Below are positions 46,277 through 54,345 of a DNA stretch of 64,000 nucleotides, in pieces (position 1 is the stretch's first letter; the number at the start of each line of letters is the position of its first letter). The notes beneath the pieces were generated by a model. The model was not told the origin of the DNA. It did no database searches and saw nothing but the letters and a program-made list of their open reading frames with translations. Made by a program: the position numbers and the translations under genes. Location: the NCBI RefSeq assembly GCF_000374445.1, contig NZ_KB894410.1, positions 124,001 through 188,000 of the forward strand. Direction: 5' to 3'. This DNA is from Actinokineospora enzanensis DSM 44649 (GTDB taxonomy: Bacteria; Actinomycetota; Actinomycetes; Mycobacteriales; Pseudonocardiaceae).

Positions 46277-46305
46277 ACAGTACTGTGGAGCGTCCCGCAG
46301 TACTG
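46277..46305. promoter_or_regulatory. Twin CAGTACTG operator between TetR and acyl-CoA dehydrogenase genes
   Basis: The palindrome CAGTACTG occurs at 46278-46285 (within the 10-nt palindrome ACAGTACTGT) and again at 46298-46305, exactly 20 bp apart, two helical turns. This would place two TetR dimers on the same face. The region also overlaps -10-like TACTGT. Confidence 0.6.
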
Positions 46306-46329
46306 GTTCTGGTATCCGAGAGGCCGAAC

Positions 46330-47475
46330 ATGCCTGCCGAGCGCCTGCTGCCCACCACCGAGGCCGAGGACCTGCTCAAGCTCACCCGCGAGATCGCCCG
46401 GGACGAACTGGCGCCGATCGCGTCGGAGTACGAGGAGCAGGAACGATTCCCCCGCGAACAGTTCCGACTGCTCGGACGCAGCGGCCTGCTCGGATTGCCC
46501 TACCCGGAACAGTGGGGCGGCGCGGCACTGTCGTACGAGGTGTACCTACAGGTGCTGGAGGAACTCGCGGCGGCGTGGATGTCGATCGGCGTGGGTGTCT
46601 CCGTGCACACCATGTCCTGCTACGCGCTCGCGGAGCACGGCAGTGACGAACAACGCGCGCGGTTCCTACCGGACATGCTCGGCGGTGACCTGCTGGGCGC
46701 GTACGCGCTATCGGAACCGCACGCGGGTTCCGACGCGGCCGCCCTGTCGACCCGGGCCCGCCGCGACGGCGACCAGTACGTGCTCAACGGCGCCAAAGCG
46801 TGGATCACCCACGGCGGCCACGCCGACTTCTACACCACCATGGTCCGCACCTCCGACGACGGCGGCCACGGCATCAGCTGCCTGCTGGTGGACGCGGCCA
46901 CGCCCGGCCTCGGGTTCACCCCGCCGGAGCGGAAGATGGGCCTCACCGGGTCCACCACCACCCAGGTGCTCTTCGACGACGCGCGGGTGGCCGCCGACCG
47001 GCTGCTCGGCGCCGAGGGCGAGGGCCTGAAGATCGCCCTCACCGCGCTCAACTCCGGCCGCCTCGGCATCGCCGCGTGCGCGGTCGGCCTCGCCCAGGCC
47101 GCGCTCGACCAGGCCGTCGCCTACGCGCGGCAGCGCAACCAGTTCGGCCGGGCGATCATCGAGTTCCAGGGCCTGGAGTTCCTCATCGCCGACATGGCCG
47201 CCGCCGTGGAGTCCGCGCGGGCCACGTACCTGGAGGCCGCGCGCAGGCGCGACCGCGGGCTGTCGTTCGTGCGCCAGGCCTCGATCGCCAAGCTGGTGGC
47301 CACCGACGCGGCCATGAAGGTGACCACGGACGCGGTGCAGGTGCTCGGCGGCGCGGGCTACACCCGTGACTTCCCAGTGGAGCGGTACCTGCGCGAGGCG
47401 AAGGTGCCGCAGATCTTCGAGGGCACCAACCAGATCCAGCGCATGGTGATCGCCCGCCAGCTGCGCAACGCCTGA
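46330..47475 (+). CDS. Acyl-CoA dehydrogenase
   Basis: A 381-residue FAD enzyme introducing a double bond into acyl-CoA. AYALSEPHAGSDAA (FAD region), WITHGGHADFYTTMV, RNQFGRAIIEFQGLEFLIAD and QVLGGAGYTRDFPVERYLRE are typical. Glu364 in VPQIFEGTNQIQR is the catalytic base of the short/medium-chain class. ATG 46330. Regulation by the divergent TetR is likely. Physiological chain length is unknown. Confidence 0.92.
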   Translation: MPAERLLPTTEAEDLLKLTREIARDELAPIASEYEEQERFPREQFRLLGRSGLLGLPYPEQWGGAALSYEVYLQVLEELAAAWMSIGVGVSVHTMSCYALAEHGSDEQRARFLPDMLGGDLLGAYALSEPHAGSDAAALSTRARRDGDQYVLNGAKAWITHGGHADFYTTMVRTSDDGGHGISCLLVDAATPGLGFTPPERKMGLTGSTTTQVLFDDARVAADRLLGAEGEGLKIALTALNSGRLGIAACAVGLAQAALDQAVAYARQRNQFGRAIIEFQGLEFLIADMAAAVESARATYLEAARRRDRGLSFVRQASIAKLVATDAAMKVTTDAVQVLGGAGYTRDFPVERYLREAKVPQIFEGTNQIQRMVIARQLRNA

Positions 47476-47588
47476 ATTCCGTCGGGTGTCGCCCGCGCCC
47501 CTCACATCCGGCGGCCACCGAGCGATGATCACCGCATGGGGAGCTTTGTCTTGGCCCACCGCGCCCATGTGTGGGACGGGGGCGCCCG

Positions 47589-48221
47589 GTGAGCAAGCCG
47601 ATCCTGGCCGAGCACGTGGCCGACATCCTGACCAGGCTGGCCTGCAACGGCCTGGACGAGACCCGAAAACGCGCGGCGGACACCCTGCAGGACGCGGTGG
47701 TCGGCAGGTTGCGCCGGATCCGCCGAGCCGCGGTGTTCGACCTGTTCGAGGCCGACCCGGCCGCCGAACGCCACCGGCTGGCCTTCGTGACGGTGCTCGA
47801 CGAGCAGCTCACCCGGGACCCGGGATATCGCGCGGCCATCTCGGATCTTGCCAGGGCCGCGGGCGCGCCCCTGATCGTGGCGGCATTCCCGGACGACGAC
47901 CGGCCATTCCCATTACCACCCAAGCGAATCCTCCTCGGCGCGGGCGCGGCGGTCCTGGTCCTGGTCCTGTTCTTCGGCGGCCGCGCCCTGTATACGGAGA
48001 TGACCGACGAACCGGTGCGCGACGGAACCACTCCATGCCGGACATTCTGGGCGCTCAAGGAACCGGACCAGCGAAGCCTGCTCGTCCGTGCTTACGAGGA
48101 ACGCGGCCAGACCCGCCGCTCCGACGACCCGTATTTCGTGGCGGCCGTGCTCTACGCCTGCGGCCAACAACCGGAAGACACGGTGAACCAGATTCTCGAC
48201 GCCGCGGCCCTCGGCCGTTGA
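47589..48221 (+). CDS. Single-pass membrane protein of unknown function
   Basis: A 210-residue protein. The N-terminal about 110 residues are soluble and helical (ILAEHVADILTRLACNGLDE; RRIRRAAVFDLFEAD). One membrane helix (ILLGAGAAVLVLVLFFGG) is followed by about 75 residues predicted outside, with two Cys (TPCRTFWALKE, VLYACGQQPED) that could pair. GTG 47589 has a G-rich stretch upstream. No family is recognised. It is convergent with the 120-residue gene next to it, 10 nt apart. Confidence 0.62.
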   Translation: MSKPILAEHVADILTRLACNGLDETRKRAADTLQDAVVGRLRRIRRAAVFDLFEADPAAERHRLAFVTVLDEQLTRDPGYRAAISDLARAAGAPLIVAAFPDDDRPFPLPPKRILLGAGAAVLVLVLFFGGRALYTEMTDEPVRDGTTPCRTFWALKEPDQRSLLVRAYEERGQTRRSDDPYFVAAVLYACGQQPEDTVNQILDAAALGR

Positions 48222-48231
48222 CGTGGCGGGC

Positions 48232-48594
48232 TCACCCTGCGCCGGTGATCAGTCCTTCGATGTGCTCGAAGATATCGGCGTCGGTCTCCTGTTGCCAGGA
48301 AGGCAACTCGTCCCAATCGGCCACATAGGACGCTTTGGGCGCCTCGATGTACTTGTACACCTGGGCGATCCAGCACAGCGCGACGAACCGTCCCTTTTGG
48401 ACTCTTGTCAATCGGGTCGCGTCCCCGATCTCCACGAACGCCCGCACCTGCTCGTAGACAGCATTCGCGGCGGCCCGCTCCCAGTCGGGGGTGTCCGCCC
48501 AGGGGGTGACGTAGCCTGCTTTGGGCTCACCGGGGAAGTGCTTGCGCACCCCGTCGATCCACGCCCGCCGGAAGACCTGCCCACCCTCGATCAC
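48232..48594 (-). CDS. Small protein made of two repeats (possible RyR-like units)
   Basis: A 120-residue protein with an internal duplication of about 47 residues. PKAGYVTPWADTPDWERAAA in the first half aligns with PKASYVADWDELPSWQQETD in the second, sharing WI, PKA.YV..W and P.W. The second unit, with LPSWQQETDADIFEHIE, faintly recalls RyR domains (weak inference). GTG 48594 overlaps the stop of the XRE gene (GTGA), so the two are coupled and probably form a functional pair. Confidence 0.7.
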   Translation of the reverse strand: MIEGGQVFRRAWIDGVRKHFPGEPKAGYVTPWADTPDWERAAANAVYEQVRAFVEIGDATRLTRVQKGRFVALCWIAQVYKYIEAPKASYVADWDELPSWQQETDADIFEHIEGLITGAG

Positions 48595-49349
48595 CGCACA
48601 CCTCCACAGACCGACACGATGTCCTCGTTCAGCTGCCTGGCCCGTCGATTCCCCAGATAGGGGCGCAGTCTGCCGCGCAGACTTGTCAGCTTCTGCTGGA
48701 CGAAACCCGACCCACTCGCCCGAGCCACGTCGAGGACCGTCTCGGCGTGCATGGCCACCCGGGCGATGTCCCCGGACTGGAGCGCGACCACGGCCAGGTC
48801 CACCCCGACACTTGCCTGTCGGCGCGTCGACCCGGTGGTCAGTGCACCGGCCAGCGCCTTCTCGGCGGCCTCGGGCCGGTTCAACGCCAGATAGCAGGCC
48901 CCGCGTTCCTCGGGTAGCCGCGAACGGTCGAACCGCAACCACCCGTCGTTGTGTCCGGCCCCGGCCATGGTCAACAACCGCAGAACAGCTCGCCGCTCCA
49001 CGTCGTCGCCTCCCTCGTCCGGAATCCGGTGCCCGGTCGTATCTTCGCCGAACCCAGCCTGAGGTGCCACATTCTCGACTGCGACCCGCCGCACCGCGAA
49101 CCACAACAGGTCCGGAGGAATCCGGAGGGTGTTCGCCCACCAGGTGAGCTTGGTCAGGCTGTCGAGCGGCTTGCCGTTCTCGATCCGACTCAGCTGGGTC
49201 TGTGTCAACCCGGCCCAACCCGCGGCGATCTCCTGGGAGATAGGGACAGGTTGACAGGGATGGCATCGGAACGCCCGGATGACCTTGCCCATGTGCCACG
49301 TCTCCATCGCGGCCCGCATCTCTCCGTCGCACCAGAACTGGTCCGCCAT
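48591..49349 (-). CDS. XRE-family helix-turn-helix regulator with TPR-like C-terminus
   Basis: A 252-residue regulator. The HTH is around 38-75 (ISQEIAAGWAGLTQTQLSRI, then NGKPLDSLTKLTWWANTL). The C-terminal about 130 residues are Ala-rich helices of TPR character (LALNRPEAAEKALAGALTTG). It is coupled by GTGA to the duplicated small protein. Such XRE plus small-protein pairs are frequent in Pseudonocardiaceae and streptomycetes and regulate development or local operons. Start ATG 49349 lacks a strong ribosome binding site; internal ATGs at 49319 and 49307 are possible. Confidence 0.78.
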   Translation of the reverse strand: MADQFWCDGEMRAAMETWHMGKVIRAFRCHPCQPVPISQEIAAGWAGLTQTQLSRIENGKPLDSLTKLTWWANTLRIPPDLLWFAVRRVAVENVAPQAGFGEDTTGHRIPDEGGDDVERRAVLRLLTMAGAGHNDGWLRFDRSRLPEERGACYLALNRPEAAEKALAGALTTGSTRRQASVGVDLAVVALQSGDIARVAMHAETVLDVARASGSGFVQQKLTSLRGRLRPYLGNRRARQLNEDIVSVCGGVR

Positions 49350-49404
49350 CCGTGGCGGCGCTGTGCGCAGCTCGTGGGTCGCGCGCTGGCACCGTGAGCA
49401 CGCG

Positions 49405-49566
49405 GTGCAGGGCCAAGACGATGTGTACCTGCGTTTCGGATCCCCGGACGACGATTTCGAGCTGGCGTTGACCGAGCGGAGCCTGGAGCGGTTGATCGAG
49501 GTCGGCCGTCAGGCGCTCGGGGCGGTGCGACAGGCCGTGGTGGAGTTGCCGGACGTCGCGCAGTAG
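49405..49566 (+). CDS. Small hypothetical protein (53 residues)
   Basis: From GTG 49405 the frame reads a 53-residue amphipathic protein with VYLRFGSPDDDFELALTERS and LERLIEVGRQALGAVRQAVV. Acidic-then-helical composition and in-frame conservation-like character suggest a real gene. It is divergent from the XRE gene by 55 nt. No ribosome binding site and no named family were recognised, so confidence is limited. Confidence 0.42.
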   Translation: MQGQDDVYLRFGSPDDDFELALTERSLERLIEVGRQALGAVRQAVVELPDVAQ

Positions 49567-49635
49567 CAGTTCGCGAGAAAGCCGCCCACGTACGTGGGTC
49601 CACCCACTTGAGCGACGCGTGTCCTTGCCTGGCAT

Positions 49636-49678
49636 ACGGAAGAAGCCGCCACCGGACTGCGGTGGCGGCTTCTTCCGT
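49636..49678 (-). terminator. Terminator of the ESX-type operon
   Basis: A 19-bp perfect stem (49636-49654 with 49660-49678) and a 5-nt loop, 22 nt after the minus-strand stop at 49701. It is the longest perfect terminator stem in the window. Confidence 0.85.
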
Positions 49679-49710
49679 CAAGAACCACTGCTGGCAAGAA
49701 CTACTGCTGG
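49679..49710. repeat. 16-nt tandem direct repeat across the stop codon
   Basis: CAAGAACCACTGCTGG (49679-49694) and CAAGAACTACTGCTGG (49695-49710) differ by one base. The second contains the stop of the ESX-type effector gene, so a small duplication seems to have occurred at the 3' end. Confidence 0.6.
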
Positions 49711-51320
49711 GCGATGGCCGGGCTGCCCGTCCCGAGCCCACCCTCAAGCGCGTGCATCAGCGAGCCCCACTGGGCCAGGAAGTACATGACCCCGGCCAGC
49801 ATGTTGTCCACCGGTTCCCAGATGTTGTCGTGCCCCGCCACCTGGTGCTGCTGGAACACCGGGTCGGTGAGCTGCATCATCCCCTTGGGCGGCACCCCGT
49901 TCGCCGCGTTGGGGTCCTGCAGGTCGATCGCGTGCGGGTTGCCGCCGGAGGTGCGGTCGACGATCTGGGCGATCTGCTCGGCGTTGATCTTCGAAGGGTC
50001 CACGCCGTGGTCGATGAGGATCTCCACGGCCGCGCCGATCCAGCGCGCGCGGTCGACCATGGAGGCGGGGGCGCCCGGGGTGGGCGGCCCGCCGCTGGGG
50101 CCGAGGCTGGGGACCTGGACCTGTCCGGGCAGGCCCGTCTGGTTCTGATACGTCGGCGCCTGCCCCGACCCGCCCACCGGCTGCTGATAGCCCGTGTACG
50201 AGGGCACCCCGCCCTGGTTGTACGTCGGCGCCTGCCCCGACCCACCCCCGGGCTGCTGGTACCCGGTGTACGAGGGCACCGCCCCCTGCTGGTACGTCGG
50301 CTGGTACCCGCCGGTGTTCCCGCCGGACGGCTGGTACCCCGGGTACGACGGCACCGCCCCCTGCGTGTAGTTCGGCTGGTACCCCCCGGTGCTCCCGCTC
50401 GACTGCTGATACCCCGTGAACGACGGCGGCGCGGTCGACGTGTACGTCGGCCCCGACTGCGGGTTCGTGTTGGTGTACCGCTGGTTCGCGGCAGTGTCCA
50501 CACCGCCGGTGTTCACCTGCGGTGCCTGCGTCGTGGTCGCACCGGGCGAGGTGTGAGCCTTGCCGCCGATGGTCTCCAGGAGCTGCTTCACCGACTTGGC
50601 CAGGTTCACGATCTTCTGGACCGTGGACAGAATCTTCTGCAGCGAGGAGACGAACTTCTGCACCTTGCCCAGGATCTTCTGCGCGGTCTGCACCGCCTGC
50701 GCCACCGACTTGGCGATGCCCTCGGCGATGCTGGCACCGAAGCTCAGCCAGGCCTTGGCCAGCGCCTCGATGATGATCATGATGACCTTCTGCACGCACT
50801 GGTTGATGAAGTCCAGTACGGCCTTGCGCACCTCGGCCAGCAGCTTGCCCGCGCCGTCGATCGCGCCGCCCACGGCCTTGCTGACCTGGGCCAGCGCGTC
50901 CAATCCCTCGGCCTGGGTGGCGGCGGCCTTGCGGTAGGAGTCGGCCGCGCCGCCCTGCCAGTTGCAGGTCTCGCTCTGCACCGCGGCCCGGTACTTCTCC
51001 GCGGTCTGGGTGATCTGGGTGCCCGCGCGGACCCAGCCCTGGGCGCTGCTGATGATCGAGTTCGCGTCGCCGAGCAGCTTGTCGAACGGCTCGCGGATGA
51101 ACTTGATGTGCTGGATGATCCAGCCGAACCCGGCGCCCGCGCAGGCGCCGAGCGGGTCGTTGGCGATGTTGATGACGTCCATCGCCACGTTGGTGACACC
51201 GAGGCCCGCGTCCAGCCAGTCGCCCCGGTCGATCGCGGCCTTGGCGCCGCGGATGTCGTTGTTGAGGCTGGTCGCGGCCTGCTGACCGGTCGACTGGCCC
51301 GTGCTTGTCGCCGTTGCCAC
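49701..51320 (-). CDS. ESX-type effector: WXG-like domain, repeats, degenerate transglycosylase domain
   Basis: A 539-residue protein. Residues 1-255 are helical and PPE/WXG100-like, with CNWQGGAADSYR (Trp121) as the WxG turn. Residues 255-300 are a Ser/Thr/Pro linker. About 300-392 hold four repeats of 24-25 residues built on SYTGYQQP and QGAVP. The C-terminal 425-525 look like an SLT lytic transglycosylase core (SGGNPHAIDLQDPNAANGVP, then KGMMQLTDP, HDNIWEPVDN), but the catalytic Glu of the ESGGNP motif is Thr457. GTG 51320 overlaps the preceding stop (TAGTG). No signal peptide; type VII export is inferred from context. Peptidoglycan binding rather than cleavage is likely. Confidence 0.75.
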   Translation of the reverse strand: MATATSTGQSTGQQAATSLNNDIRGAKAAIDRGDWLDAGLGVTNVAMDVINIANDPLGACAGAGFGWIIQHIKFIREPFDKLLGDANSIISSAQGWVRAGTQITQTAEKYRAAVQSETCNWQGGAADSYRKAAATQAEGLDALAQVSKAVGGAIDGAGKLLAEVRKAVLDFINQCVQKVIMIIIEALAKAWLSFGASIAEGIAKSVAQAVQTAQKILGKVQKFVSSLQKILSTVQKIVNLAKSVKQLLETIGGKAHTSPGATTTQAPQVNTGGVDTAANQRYTNTNPQSGPTYTSTAPPSFTGYQQSSGSTGGYQPNYTQGAVPSYPGYQPSGGNTGGYQPTYQQGAVPSYTGYQQPGGGSGQAPTYNQGGVPSYTGYQQPVGGSGQAPTYQNQTGLPGQVQVPSLGPSGGPPTPGAPASMVDRARWIGAAVEILIDHGVDPSKINAEQIAQIVDRTSGGNPHAIDLQDPNAANGVPPKGMMQLTDPVFQQHQVAGHDNIWEPVDNMLAGVMYFLAQWGSLMHALEGGLGTGSPAIAQQ

Positions 51321-51622
51321 TACGCCTTCCCCCCGCCGAAGGTGTTCGCGTTGCCCAGGTCGATCTGCTCGTAGTCCTTCGCGACCTCCTCGATGCCCTT
51401 GCGGACGTCGTCGATCGCGGTGGCCACCTTCTGGATGCCCTGCAGCACGTCACCGCAGGCGGCCAGGATCGCGGTGGCGAAGAACTGGCCGATCATCCCG
51501 TAGGCGGCGTCGGAGACCGACTGCGTCGACCCCGTCGCCGACTGCACCTGGGATGAGCAGGTGGCGACGGTGCGGGCATGCACCCGCATCTCCGCCACGT
51601 TGACGTTGAACCCTGTGCCCAT
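51320..51622 (-). CDS. Type VII secretion target, EspC/DUF2580-like
   Basis: A 100-residue helical-hairpin protein: first helix VNVAEMRVHARTVATCSSQV, second GDVLQGIQKVATAIDDVRKG, then the tail YEQID (Tyr84 to Asp88), which fits the YxxxD/E type VII export signal. No WxG is present, which is normal for the EspC-like subgroup. It overlaps the effector by one base and follows the YbaB gene by 17 nt, so the three form one operon. It probably forms an export heterodimer with the effector's N-terminus. Confidence 0.75.
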   Translation of the reverse strand: MGTGFNVNVAEMRVHARTVATCSSQVQSATGSTQSVSDAAYGMIGQFFATAILAACGDVLQGIQKVATAIDDVRKGIEEVAKDYEQIDLGNANTFGGGKA

Positions 51623-51639
51623 GAGATCCGCCTCGGTTC

Positions 51640-52080
51640 CTAGTTCACGACTTCGGGGGGGTTGTCGAAGTACTCGTCGTCGGAGCGCGGCGCGCGCTCG
51701 GCGCGGACAGGCTCTTCGTCCGGGTCGGTGCCGTCGCCGGTGTAGCCCTCCGGCATCGCGGCCTTCACCACGTCCAACGCGGGCGAGTCGCCGACCAGCT
51801 CCGCCATCGTGGCCACGACCTGGGCACTGGCATCCCGCTGCGCCTCCCGGGTGACCTCCAGGATGAGCCGGGCGAGCTGCTCGGGTTCGTGGTCGCGCGC
51901 GCCCTGGCGCAGCACCAGGCCCGTGGTGGCGCCCGACGCGCTGACCCGCACGGTGACCTCGCCGTCGGCGGACGTCGCGGTGCCCCCCACCTCCCGCAGC
52001 GCCTTGTCCGCCTTCTGCGCACTGGCCGCGGCGTTTCTGAGCGTCTCGTCGTACTGCGCGAGCCACTGCTCGGGGTCCAT
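51640..52080 (-). CDS. YbaB/EbfC-family nucleoid-associated-like protein
   Basis: A 146-residue protein whose first about 95 residues match YbaB: MDPEQWLAQYDETLRNAAAS, coiled first helix, then SADGEVTVRVSASGATTGLV. The C-terminal about 45 residues are acidic and disordered. GAAGGG lies 4-5 nt before ATG 52080. YbaB paralogues at the head of ESX substrate operons are a common actinobacterial arrangement (compare EspL). A chaperone-like or regulatory role is inferred. Confidence 0.78.
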   Translation of the reverse strand: MDPEQWLAQYDETLRNAAASAQKADKALREVGGTATSADGEVTVRVSASGATTGLVLRQGARDHEPEQLARLILEVTREAQRDASAQVVATMAELVGDSPALDVVKAAMPEGYTGDGTDPDEEPVRAERAPRSDDEYFDNPPEVVN

Positions 52081-52242
52081 CTGCCTGCCCTTCCCAAGGT
52101 CCAACCCGGATCGTCCGCCCCGGGTATGACGGAGCATTCCGCGTTCGGTTCCGCGTCGGCGAGCAATCGGGCAAACCGTTTGCGGTCGCACCCGACCAGT
52201 CGGTAACCGGCGCGGGCCCGGCGGGGATACTGGGGGCGGGCG

Positions 52243-53160
52243 ATGCCGTGGGAAGGGGCCGGGTTCGTGTTGGAGGTCGACGGGATCACCAAGCGCTACG
52301 GCGACGTGCTCGCCTGCGACCGGGTGAGCTTCACCGTCGCCCCCGGCGAGGTGTTCGGCTTCGTCGGCGCCAACGGCGCGGGCAAGACCACCGCGCTGCG
52401 GATCGCGCTCGGCGTGTTGTCCGCCGACGCGGGCGCGGTGCGCTGGGCGGGCGCCCCGGTCGACCACGCCGCCCGCCGCCGCTTCGGCTACCTGCCCGAG
52501 GAGCGCGGTCTCTATCCCCGGATGCGGGTCCTGGAACACCTCGTCTACCTGGCCGAGCTGCACGGCTTCGATGTCACCCGGGCGGACGGCGACGCCGAGC
52601 GCTGGCTCAGCAGGCTCGGCCTGCGCGAGCACCGTGACACCGAGGTGCAGCGGCTGAGCCTGGGCAACCAGCAGCGCGTCCAGCTGGCTGCCGCGCTGGT
52701 GCACGACCCCGGCCTGCTGTTGCTCGACGAGCCGTTCTCCGGGCTGGACCCGGTGGCCGTCGACCTGCTGTCCGCGGTGCTGCGCGAACGGGCGGGCGCG
52801 GGCGTGCCGGTGGTGTTCTCCAGCCACCAGCTCGACCTGGTGGAACGGCTGTGCGACCGGGTCGGGATCATCCAATCGGGCAGGCTGGTGGCCTGTGGCA
52901 CGGTCGCCGAGCTGCGCTCCGGGATGGGCAGCACGCTGCTGGTCGAGGCCCCCGCCGCCGCGTCGGGCTGGGCCGACGGGCTGCCCGGGGTCACCGTCCT
53001 GGGCGTCCACAACGGACAAACCCGGCTCCGGCTGGCGGCAGGCGTGGACGACCAGCCGGTACTCGCCGCCGCCCTGGCCACCGGCCCGGTGCGCGGCTTC
53101 ACCCATCAGCGGCCGTCACTGGCCGAGCTGTACCGTGAGGTCGTGGGAGACGGCGCGTGA
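52243..53160 (+). CDS. ABC transporter ATP-binding protein (NatA-like)
   Basis: A 305-residue ATPase: FGFVGANGAGKTTALR (Walker A), LSLGNQQRVQLAAALVHDPG (signature LSLGNQ), LLLLDEPFSGLDP (Walker B) and VVFSSHQLDLVE (H-loop). The LSLGNQQ signature and C-terminal domain match NatA of the NatAB sodium-efflux/ABC-2 class. GTG 52267, with GAAGGGG 8 nt upstream, is an equally good start. It overlaps the permease gene in GTGA. It is divergent from the ESX-type operon. Confidence 0.88.
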   Translation: MPWEGAGFVLEVDGITKRYGDVLACDRVSFTVAPGEVFGFVGANGAGKTTALRIALGVLSADAGAVRWAGAPVDHAARRRFGYLPEERGLYPRMRVLEHLVYLAELHGFDVTRADGDAERWLSRLGLREHRDTEVQRLSLGNQQRVQLAAALVHDPGLLLLDEPFSGLDPVAVDLLSAVLRERAGAGVPVVFSSHQLDLVERLCDRVGIIQSGRLVACGTVAELRSGMGSTLLVEAPAAASGWADGLPGVTVLGVHNGQTRLRLAAGVDDQPVLAAALATGPVRGFTHQRPSLAELYREVVGDGA

Positions 53161-54344
53161 GCCCCGCGCGGGCGGTCTGGCTGGTCGCGCGGCGGGAGCT
53201 GCGGACCAGGCTGCGGGCCCGCTCCTTCCTCATCGGCACCGCCGTCTCGATCGCCGTCCTGGTCGCCTTCGTGCTGATGCAGGGCACCCTGTTCGGCGCC
53301 GAACGGGCGACCCGGGTCGGGCTGGTCGGGCAGGCCACCGCCGTCGCCGGATCGCTCACCGAGGAGGCGCTGGCGCGCGGGCTGGAGGTGCGGGTCAGCA
53401 CGGTCCGCGACCCGGCGGCAGGCGAGTCCGCGATCACCGATGGCGACCTCGACGCGCTGGTCACCGGCACTCCGGCGGCGTTGCACGTGGTGGTGGACGA
53501 GTCGTTGGACGAGAACCTGCGGCGTGCGCTGAACACGTTGGTGCAACGGGAGGTGCTGCGCGCGCAGCTGGCGTCGGTCGAGGAGCTCGACCCGGACCAG
53601 GTGCTGGCCACGGTCGCGGACGCGACGGTGGACGTGCGGTCGTTGCGGGCGCCGGACCCGAGCCACGAGCAGCGGTTGGCGTTGGCCCTGGTGATCGTGG
53701 CCCTGCTGTATCTGTCGTTGTTGTTGTACGGGACGTTGGTGGCGCAGGGGGTCGTGGAGGAGAAGTCCAGCCGGGTCGTGGAGATCCTGCTGGCGACTGT
53801 CCGGCCGTGGGAGTTGTTGGCGGGCAAGGTGATCGGTCTGGGCCTGGTAGGACTGGCACAGCTGGTGGTGGTGGGCGGCGCCGGGGTGGCGTTGGCGGTA
53901 TTCGCGGGTGTGCTGACGATCCCGTCCGTGGCAGTGGGGACTCTGCTGTGGGGGCTGCTCTGGTACCTGCTGGGTTATCTGTTCTACGCGTCGGTGTTCG
54001 CGGCGGCGGGGTCGTTGGTGTCGCGGCAGGAGGAGACGCAATCGGTGTTGTTGCCGGTGACGTCGGTTCTCGTGCTGGCGTTCGTGCTGAGCTTCGGACT
54101 GCTGACGCGCGCGCCCAACGCGAGCGCGACGGCGGTGCTGTCGGTACTGCCACCGTTCGCGCCGATCCTCACTCCCGGCCGGATGGCGCTGTCGGCCGCG
54201 ACAGGGTGGCAGGTCGTCATCGCGATAGTGCTCACATTGGCCTCTGTCGTCGTCCTGGCCTGGTTGTCCGGTCGGATCTACGCGGGCGCGGTTCTACGCA
54301 CCGGTGCACGGCTGCGGTTGCGTGAGGTGCTGCGGCGCCATTGA
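53157..54344 (+). CDS. ABC transporter permease (NatB-like)
   Basis: A 395-residue membrane protein: one N-terminal helix (ARSFLIGTAVSIAVLVAFVL), an extracytoplasmic domain of about 130 residues, then five to six helices. QGVVEEKSSRVVEILLATVR is the NatB/ABC-2_3 signature. It starts at GTG 53157 inside the ATPase stop. Sodium or drug extrusion is known for the family; the substrate here is unknown. It is convergent with glpD, with only one base between the stops and no terminator. Confidence 0.87.
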   Translation: MSPARAVWLVARRELRTRLRARSFLIGTAVSIAVLVAFVLMQGTLFGAERATRVGLVGQATAVAGSLTEEALARGLEVRVSTVRDPAAGESAITDGDLDALVTGTPAALHVVVDESLDENLRRALNTLVQREVLRAQLASVEELDPDQVLATVADATVDVRSLRAPDPSHEQRLALALVIVALLYLSLLLYGTLVAQGVVEEKSSRVVEILLATVRPWELLAGKVIGLGLVGLAQLVVVGGAGVALAVFAGVLTIPSVAVGTLLWGLLWYLLGYLFYASVFAAAGSLVSRQEETQSVLLPVTSVLVLAFVLSFGLLTRAPNASATAVLSVLPPFAPILTPGRMALSAATGWQVVIAIVLTLASVVVLAWLSGRIYAGAVLRTGARLRLREVLRRH

Positions 54345-54345
54345 G

